Assembly (NCBI GenBank): GCA_025356395.1
Contig: JANXTA010000074.1
Span: 1 to 52,986 of the forward strand
Length of the DNA stretch: 52,986 nucleotides
Source: Betaproteobacteria bacterium
Lineage (GTDB): Bacteria > Pseudomonadota > Gammaproteobacteria > Burkholderiales > Burkholderiaceae_D
Reading direction: 5' to 3'
The notes under the pieces are model-generated. The model was not told the DNA's origin. It worked only from the letters and a program-made list of their open reading frames with translations, and did no database searches. Both the position numbers and the translations under genes were made by a program. Positions 47,638 through 52,986 of the stretch are shown piece by piece. Every line of letters starts with the position of its first letter. Positions within the stretch are counted from its first letter, which is position 1.

Positions 47638-48435
47638 TCAGTCGGTCGTCAGGCTCACGCGTTCGGCGGCTTCATGACGTTGCTGCTCGGCCGTGACCAG
47701 CTCGCCGATCTCGCGCTTGAGCCCATTGAACTCGGCAGCGCTGGAGTCGCGTGGACGCGGCATCGTCACGCGGATGTCGCGCTTCACCGTGCCGGGCCGA
47801 TAGGTCATCACCACGATGCGATCGGCGAGGTAGATCGACTCCTCTATGCTGTGCGTGACGAACACGATGGTCTTCCTGAACTGCGACCAGATCTTGATCA
47901 GCTCGTCCTGCAGCGAACGCCGCGTCAGCGCGTCGAGCGCGCCGAAGGGCTCGTCCATCAGCAGGATCGGCGAGTCGATCGCGAGCACGCGCGCGATCGC
48001 GACGCGCTGTCGCATGCCGCCCGACAGGTCCTTCGGGAAGCGATCGGCGAAGTCGCGCAGGCTCAGCATGTCGAGTAACGCGGCGATGCGTTCCTTGCGC
48101 TCGACCTTCGGCATGCCCTTGATCTCGAGTCCGAAGCCGACGTTGGCCTCGACCGTCATCCACGGGAACAGCGCGTATTCCTGGAACACCATGCCGCGGT
48201 CGGGGCCGGGACCCTTGACCAACTTGCCGTCGACCGTGATCGTGCCAGCCGTGGGCGGCGAGAAGCCGGCGATCGCGTTCAGCAGCGTCGACTTGCCGCA
48301 GCCCGAAGGCCCGAGCAGGCAGACGAACTCGCCGGTCGCGATGTGCAGGTCGATGTCCTTCAGCGCGATGACGTCGCGACCCGGCGTCTCGAAACGCTTC
48401 TGGACGCCGACGATGTCGATGGCGGCGGCCGTCAA
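47638..48435 (-). CDS. ABC transporter ATPase, nitrate/sulfonate/taurine type
   Basis: 265 residues with Walker A GPSGCGKST, Q-loop, signature LSGGMRQRVAIARVLA, Walker B ILLMDEPFGALD and the H-loop THSIEES. TauB/SsuB/NrtD-like. It starts at TTG 48435, which overlaps the permease stop (TTGA), and no ATG is available nearby. Energises import with the permease and binding protein next to it. Confidence 0.93.
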   Translation of the reverse strand: MTAAAIDIVGVQKRFETPGRDVIALKDIDLHIATGEFVCLLGPSGCGKSTLLNAIAGFSPPTAGTITVDGKLVKGPGPDRGMVFQEYALFPWMTVEANVGFGLEIKGMPKVERKERIAALLDMLSLRDFADRFPKDLSGGMRQRVAIARVLAIDSPILLMDEPFGALDALTRRSLQDELIKIWSQFRKTIVFVTHSIEESIYLADRIVVMTYRPGTVKRDIRVTMPRPRDSSAAEFNGLKREIGELVTAEQQRHEAAERVSLTTD

Positions 48436-49265
48436 TGGTCGAGGCCGCGATGCCAGCGCAGTAGATGGTTGTTGGTCTTGTTCATCACGATGTCGATGGT
48501 CAGGCCGATCAGGCCGATGGTCAGCATGCCGGCGATGATCTTGTCGGACCAGAAGTACTCGCGCGCCTCGAGGATGCGGAAGCCCAGGCCGTTGTTGACC
48601 GCGATCATCTCCGACACGATGACCACGATGAACGACGTGCCGATGCCGATCCGCATGCCGGCCAGGATGTAAGGCGTAGCCGCGGGCAGGATGACGCGCG
48701 CGAAGATCGTCATGCGGCTCGCGCCCAGGTTGCGGGCCGCGCGCAGGTAGATGCCGTCGACCGCGAGCACCCCGGCGATGGTGTTCATCAACACCGGGAA
48801 GAACGCGCCGATGACGATCAGGAAGACGGCCGGCGGGTTGCCGAGGCCGAACCACAGGATCGACAGCGGGATATAGGCGATCGGCGGGATCGGGCGCAGC
48901 ACCTGCATCAGCGGGCTCATCAGCCGCAGCACGCGCGGCATCGCGCCCATCGCGAGGCCGAGCGGCAACGCCAGCACGGTGCCGATCGCGAAACCGACGA
49001 TGACGCGGTACAGGCTGCCGGCCGCGTCGCCCAGCATCTCGCCCGAGAAGATCCATGCGAAGCGCGACATCGTGGCCGGGTCGTAGGCTTCCATCGGCAT
49101 CAGGTACTGCCACCAGCGTTCGATCACCGCGAGCGGCGACGGCAGGATCTTGGGATTGACCCATCCCATCGAGACGATCAGCTGCCAGAGCGCGATCAGC
49201 ACGAAGGGGACGATCGCGCCTTCGGCCCAGATCTTCCAGGTGGGACGCTGAAAAGTCGAACTCAT
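48432..49265 (-). CDS. ABC transporter permease, nitrate/sulfonate/taurine type
   Basis: 277 residues, about six transmembrane helices, with the EAA-loop region GASRMTIFARVILPAATPYI that contacts the ATPase. It is TauC/SsuC-like. The start is ATG 49265; the longer open frame upstream is only the hairpin repeat being translated. Confidence 0.92.
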   Translation of the reverse strand: MSSTFQRPTWKIWAEGAIVPFVLIALWQLIVSMGWVNPKILPSPLAVIERWWQYLMPMEAYDPATMSRFAWIFSGEMLGDAAGSLYRVIVGFAIGTVLALPLGLAMGAMPRVLRLMSPLMQVLRPIPPIAYIPLSILWFGLGNPPAVFLIVIGAFFPVLMNTIAGVLAVDGIYLRAARNLGASRMTIFARVILPAATPYILAGMRIGIGTSFIVVIVSEMIAVNNGLGFRILEAREYFWSDKIIAGMLTIGLIGLTIDIVMNKTNNHLLRWHRGLDH

Positions 49266-49280
49266 GATGACCGGAGCAGT

Positions 49281-49362
49281 GTCATCCCGGCGAAGGCCGG
49301 GACCCAATTTCTTCGGGTCGCGTTGAAACGACCAATGAGGTCCCGGCCTTCGCCGGGATGAC
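49281..49362. repeat. 82-bp long inverted repeat between binding-protein and permease genes
   Basis: Perfect 24-nt arms: GTCATCCCGGCGAAGGCCGG + GACC at 49281-49304 and its reverse complement at 49339-49362. The 34-nt loop has a smaller inverted repeat GGTCG/CGACC. GTCATCCCGGCGAAGGCCGG-type repeats are widespread in proteobacterial intergenic spaces. It could fold in RNA and separate expression of the binding protein from the permease. Confidence 0.9.
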
Positions 49363-49398
49363 ATGAAGTGGCGTCTGATCGGCGCGACACGTGCTGCA

Positions 49399-50370
49399 TC
49401 ACTTGATCCCGTTCGCGATCTTCGCCTTCTCCAGCAGGTCGGTCTTGACGTACTCGGTCGCGATCGGACCCTTCGGGAACTTGCCGACGCCGTACTTGGC
49501 CATCGTGTCGCCGGTGATCTGCAGATGCTCGGGCGTGATGTCGTAGCTGTACGGCGCGTTGCCGATCGCGGCGTCGAAGTCGGCCTCGCTGACCTGGCCC
49601 TTGAACAGCGTCTCGCGCACGTACTTCGATGCGAGTTTCGGATCGTCGATGAACGCCTTGGTCGCCATCACGAAGCAGTTCATGAACTTCTGCGCGAGCT
49701 CGGGCTTCTCCTTGTAGAACTTCTCGGTCATGACCAGCGTGCGGATCGGCGAGCCGATCGGCGTGTCGTAGGGCTTCATCACCTCGACGCCGAAGCCGTT
49801 GTTGATCGCCTGCGACGACTGCGGCTCGGTTTGCATGATGACGTCGAGGTTCTTGCCGAGCAGCGCCTGGTTGAGGTCGGGATAGTTGAGGTATGTGAGC
49901 TGCACGTCCTTGCCCGGCTGGTCGGAGAAGGTCAGGTTGTTCTTGCCGAGTTCGGCCGCGAGCAGGATCTCCTGGATGCCGCCGCGCGTGACGCCGACGC
50001 GCTTGCCCTTAAGGTCGGCGACGGTCTTGATGCCCGAGCCCGGTGCCGCGACGAGGCGCGCGCCGCCCTTCGCGAAGCCGGCGACCACGTAGATCGGCAC
50101 CCCGACCGCACGCGCCGAGATCGACGCTTCGGACGCCGTGGCGCCCGCGTCGAGCTCGCCCGCGACCATCGCCTGCATGACGTCCGGGCCCTTCGCGAAC
50201 AGCTTCTCGTCGACCTTGATGCCGCACTTCGCGGTGAGCTGCGTCATGTACGACACCGCACCGAAGTGCGCGAGCTTGAGGTTGCCGAGGCGGACCACTT
50301 CCTGGGCGGAAGCGGTGGTGGCGAGGACGCAGACGGCTGCGCTCAGCGTGGACTGGATCAGTCGATTCAT
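49399..50370 (-). CDS. ABC transporter substrate-binding protein, NMT1/TauA type
   Basis: 323 residues with a signal peptide (MNRLIQSTLSAAVCVLATTA SAQ). The two-lobe fold of NMT1/SsuA proteins is visible (VADLKGKRVGVTRGG, LNYPDLNQALLGKNLDVIMQ, EPQSSQAINNGFG). The ligand cannot be named from sequence: nitrate, sulfonates, taurine and aromatic acids are all bound by relatives. First gene of the import operon. Confidence 0.9.
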   Translation of the reverse strand: MNRLIQSTLSAAVCVLATTASAQEVVRLGNLKLAHFGAVSYMTQLTAKCGIKVDEKLFAKGPDVMQAMVAGELDAGATASEASISARAVGVPIYVVAGFAKGGARLVAAPGSGIKTVADLKGKRVGVTRGGIQEILLAAELGKNNLTFSDQPGKDVQLTYLNYPDLNQALLGKNLDVIMQTEPQSSQAINNGFGVEVMKPYDTPIGSPIRTLVMTEKFYKEKPELAQKFMNCFVMATKAFIDDPKLASKYVRETLFKGQVSEADFDAAIGNAPYSYDITPEHLQITGDTMAKYGVGKFPKGPIATEYVKTDLLEKAKIANGIK

Positions 50371-50554
50371 GGCGTTCCATGGAAGTGGCGTCAGCTCGAT
50401 CGAGGCGCTGGGCAGGGATGCCGCGGGGACATTCGGCGTTCGTGCACGATCGGGCAAGTTCGAAGGCGCGAGTGTGGCATGGCCCCCCGCACGCCGTCGA
50501 TGCGGGTTGATCCCAGTGCCGGTCGCCGGGCCGCGACCGGCCGGTCCGCGTCGA

Positions 50555-51508
50555 TCAGCGCTTCGAGCGATCGAGACGTCGACGTTCGAAGACGAAGGCG
50601 CCGAAGCCCGCCAGCATCAGCGCGACGCTGGTCGGCTCCGGGACTGTTCCGCCCGGCGGGGCGATGACGACGGGCCCCGCGTCGGGATCGCCCGACGTCG
50701 CGTACACCGTGCCCGAGTCGGCCGTGTAGCTGCCGTCGGCATCGAACGTGAAGAGAATGAAGCACGCGGTGTCGCTGGCGAGGGCGCTGCCCAGACCGTT
50801 GGCGTCGTAGACCTCGGCGCCGGGGATGAAGTATTGCTGGAAGGTGACGACCTCGCCAGCGTAGACGTTGATCGTGCCGCCCCGCGTCCGCATCGGCTCC
50901 ACGCGCTGGACGATCGCGCCGGGATCGGTTCCGTTCGTCCAGCCGAGCTGCGTGAATTGATCGAGCAGCGAGAAGTCCTGGCTGGGACCGATACCCGCCA
51001 GGACGTCAAGGCTGGTATCGGCGGCGACCTGGATCGCGATCGCCCCGAGGCGATCGCTGTAGTGGCCGGCCGGACCGGGGCGGATACTGGTTGACAGCGC
51101 ATCCAGCAGCGTGATCGAGAAGCGGTAGTCGATCCCCAGCGGATTGCTGGTGTCGAAGGTGAGGGCGTCGCGCTTGGTCATCCGTGCGGAGGCCTCGCCG
51201 GTCGTGTTGCTCACCGTCAGGTCGCCGACGGGCGGATTCGGGATCACGGGGAAGGTCGCGGTCCCGCGCGATGCGGCGTCGGCGCTTCCCGCGAAGCCCG
51301 CTGGCAGATAGGCGCCATCGGCTGTCGTGCCGAAGTTCTGGATCTGCGACGTGAAGGTGCTGGCATACACCCCTCCCGTCGTGGCGCGCGTGCTCGCAAA
51401 GCCGTAGCCCGTGACATACGACGCGGGCGTGGCGCTCGCCTCCGGCGAGGTGCAGAGCGAGACGAAGCACAGGCCGGCCGAAGCGGCTTCCGATCTGGCA
51501 TGGAACAT
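50555..51508 (-). CDS. PEP-CTERM sorted exported protein
   Basis: 317 residues. N-terminal signal, a beta-rich Thr/Gly/Ala middle, and a C-terminal PEP-CTERM tail: VPEPTSVALMLAGFGAFVFE then RRR. Such proteins are processed by exosortase EpsH/XrtA and belong to exopolysaccharide-linked surface systems, so an exosortase should be encoded elsewhere. GGGGG precedes ATG 51508. Divergent from the ECF sigma gene. Confidence 0.85.
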   Translation of the reverse strand: MFHARSEAASAGLCFVSLCTSPEASATPASYVTGYGFASTRATTGGVYASTFTSQIQNFGTTADGAYLPAGFAGSADAASRGTATFPVIPNPPVGDLTVSNTTGEASARMTKRDALTFDTSNPLGIDYRFSITLLDALSTSIRPGPAGHYSDRLGAIAIQVAADTSLDVLAGIGPSQDFSLLDQFTQLGWTNGTDPGAIVQRVEPMRTRGGTINVYAGEVVTFQQYFIPGAEVYDANGLGSALASDTACFILFTFDADGSYTADSGTVYATSGDPDAGPVVIAPPGGTVPEPTSVALMLAGFGAFVFERRRLDRSKR

Positions 51509-51647
51509 GGATCCCCCGATGAGTCGTGACTGGCTGTCATGAGGAACAGTGCGATCCGTCGCGTAAATCGGACAAGGATCGGCAAATTCTTGCAGTCGGC
51601 GACACGATCGAGGCGGGTGCGATGCCGTCGGAAGACATAATGTTTCG

Positions 51648-52220
51648 ATGCCGAACAGCGAAAGACCCGTGATCGTGGAGACCGTCACCGCGCCGGACAC
51701 CGACGCGATGTTCGCGATGCTCTACGACGAACTGCGCCGACTGGCCGGCAGACAGATGGCGCGCGAAGGCCCTGGCGCGCGCCTCGGCGCGACGACGCTG
51801 CTGCACGAGGCCTATCTGGACATGTCGCAGCGCCATGCGCTCGCGTTCCCCGACAAGTTCCACTTCCTCGCGTACGCGGCACGCGCGATGCGTACGCTGA
51901 TCATCGATCACGCGCGAGAGAGCGGCGCGCAGAAGCGTGGGGGCGGCCTGGACATCACGTCGCTCGACACGGAACTCGCCGAGCAGGTGGCCGAGCCCGA
52001 GCTGCTGTCCGAGGTCGGCGTGGCCCTCGACGCGCTCGCGACACTGGACCCGCAACTCGCGCAGGTGGTCGACCTGAAGTTCTTCTGCGGCTTCAGCGTC
52101 ACCGAGATCGCCGCGCTGCAAGGCGTCTCGGATCGCACGGTCCAGCGTCAATGGGAGAAGGCGCGGGCGCTGCTCTACAGCGGGCTGCGCACGCGGCTGG
52201 ACGCGGATCCGACCGCCTAG
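51648..52220 (+). CDS. ECF-family RNA polymerase sigma factor
   Basis: 190 residues. Region 2 (LYDELRRLAGRQMAREGPGA, FLAYAARAMRTLIIDHAR) and region 4 helix-turn-helix (GFSVTEIAALQGVSDRTVQR) are clear. LGATTLLHEAYL is typical of the extracytoplasmic sigma group found in Planctomycetes and some Xanthomonadales, often beside serine/threonine kinases with TPRs. It overlaps the convergent TPR gene by 4 bp. Confidence 0.92.
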   Translation: MPNSERPVIVETVTAPDTDAMFAMLYDELRRLAGRQMAREGPGARLGATTLLHEAYLDMSQRHALAFPDKFHFLAYAARAMRTLIIDHARESGAQKRGGGLDITSLDTELAEQVAEPELLSEVGVALDALATLDPQLAQVVDLKFFCGFSVTEIAALQGVSDRTVQRQWEKARALLYSGLRTRLDADPTA

Positions 52221-52986
52221 GGTTTCAGCAGTCGGGCGATTTCGCGGGTGGCCGGCGCGTCGTCGCCGAGCGTCGCGTGCAACTGACCGAGGGCCGATTG
52301 CCACGAGGCGAGCGCGGACGTGTGGTCGCCCACCGCATCCTGCACGTTGCCCTGCACCAGCAGCGCCTCGCCGAGCCAGGCGCTTGATTCGAAGCCGCCG
52401 AGGGCGTCGCGCGCCTGGCGGACCGCCTCGATCGAGTGCGCAAGGGCCGCGTCGTGTTCGCCCAGTCGCAGGTTGGCGGTCGCCAGCAGCGCCGCGGCCC
52501 GCAGGCGGTTCGGGTTGCGGTCGGGCGCGGCCGCGAAGATCGCCAGCGCGTGCACGAGATGGTCGCGCGCCACGTCGGGTTGACCGCGCGCCAGGGCGAG
52601 CTGGGCTTCCTCGGTGTCCAGCGTCCCCAAGGTCGCATGATCGGCCGGCAGGTTGGCCTGCAGTTGCTCGCGCGCGCCGTGCAGCAGCGCGTCGCAGCGG
52701 ACCAGGTCGCCACTCGCGCACCACGAGGTCGCCGCGATCAGCCAGGCCTGACCCAGCGAACGGACGTGACCGCGTTGCGTCGCCGCGGCCATCGCCGCCT
52801 CGAAGCGCGTCTTCGCCTCGTCGGTGCGACCCAGTTCGACGAGCAGCTTGGCGTAGTTGGTCTCGAGCGAAGGGATCGCCGACTCGGCCCTTTCGTTTTC
52901 GCCGGCGACCGCGAGGCCTTGCTGGTAGCTCGCGACGGCGCGCTGCCACTGACCCGATTGCGACAGCAGCACGCCGAGGTTGTTGA
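52217..52986 (-). CDS. TPR-rich C-terminal part of a larger protein, cut by the right edge
   Basis: About 256 residues visible, open to the end of the window. TPR pairs repeat every 34-42 residues (QWQRAVASYQQGLAVAGEN, RTDEAKTRFEAAMA, LGEHDAALAHSIEAVRQARD). Next to an ECF sigma factor of this type the usual partner is a serine/threonine protein kinase with a TPR tail, so this is probably its C-terminus (inferred). The kinase domain would lie beyond the window. Confidence 0.75.
   Translation of the reverse strand, partial: NNLGVLLSQSGQWQRAVASYQQGLAVAGENERAESAIPSLETNYAKLLVELGRTDEAKTRFEAAMAAATQRGHVRSLGQAWLIAATSWCASGDLVRCDALLHGAREQLQANLPADHATLGTLDTEEAQLALARGQPDVARDHLVHALAIFAAAPDRNPNRLRAAALLATANLRLGEHDAALAHSIEAVRQARDALGGFESSAWLGEALLVQGNVQDAVGDHTSALASWQSALGQLHATLGDDAPATREIARLLKP

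Noticed and set aside
49266-49364. N-terminal extension of the ABC permease
   Set aside because: The extra codons are the inverted repeat; ATG 49265 gives a normal-length permease.

Overview
The window is GC-rich, densely packed proteobacterial DNA using the standard bacterial code. Type IV pilus minor-pilin genes, a PEP-CTERM protein, fused isobutyryl-CoA mutase, and a TPR protein beside a Rhodopirellula-type ECF sigma factor suggest a beta- or gammaproteobacterium. The order cannot be fixed from sequence alone. I see no rRNA, tRNA, CRISPR array or transposase gene.

Region 1 (1-12.2 kb) is a lanthanide-type methanol oxidation locus. It begins with the 5' end of a class III alcohol/S-(hydroxymethyl)glutathione dehydrogenase gene on the minus strand. 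Then follow, on the plus strand, xoxF (with the Asp that marks lanthanide-dependent enzymes), its cytochrome xoxG and the periplasmic protein xoxJ. Next come a trypsin-like protease with TPRs, two secreted proteins of unknown function, two metallo-beta-lactamase-fold proteins and a SoxYZ-like carrier of the so-called quinoprotein relay, a DUF3280-like protein, cytochrome b561, a PQQ-associated beta-propeller and gfa. XoxF would make formaldehyde or formate in the periplasm, and Gfa plus the class III dehydrogenase would clear formaldehyde through glutathione.

Region 2 (12.3-21 kb) is mixed metabolism: icmF, carrying an in-frame palindromic insertion; an AbrB-PIN toxin-antitoxin pair; a DSD1-family PLP enzyme; an SMR efflux protein; a DHH phosphoesterase; and folE. 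It ends in two adjacent broken genes, a glutathione S-transferase with a TGA in place of a Trp codon and a small frameshifted gene.

Region 3 (21.2-33.4 kb) is a signalling operon with overlapping gene junctions: a hybrid histidine kinase with seven GAF-like modules and two receivers, two membrane hybrid kinases of the 7TM-DISM type, a stand-alone Hpt protein, and a receiver-class III nucleotide cyclase. A minus-strand vapBC module interrupts it. Its antitoxin has an in-frame TAA, its toxin runs into antisense kinase sequence, and a decayed receiver tail follows on the far side.

Region 4 (33.4-38 kb) holds a chimeric MFS/VOC gene remnant, an Nramp metal transporter, a formate/nitrite-family transporter, a thioredoxin-like protein, a TPR protein and a TonB-like protein. 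Region 5 (38-45 kb, minus strand) is a type IV pilus operon: pilE, fimT, pilV, pilW, pilX, pilY1 and a pilY2-like gene. Region 6 (45.2-53 kb) has a biotinyl-carboxyltransferase fusion, an AAA protein lacking Walker A, a nitrate/sulfonate-type ABC importer with an 82-bp hairpin repeat, a PEP-CTERM protein, an ECF sigma factor and a TPR protein cut by the right edge.
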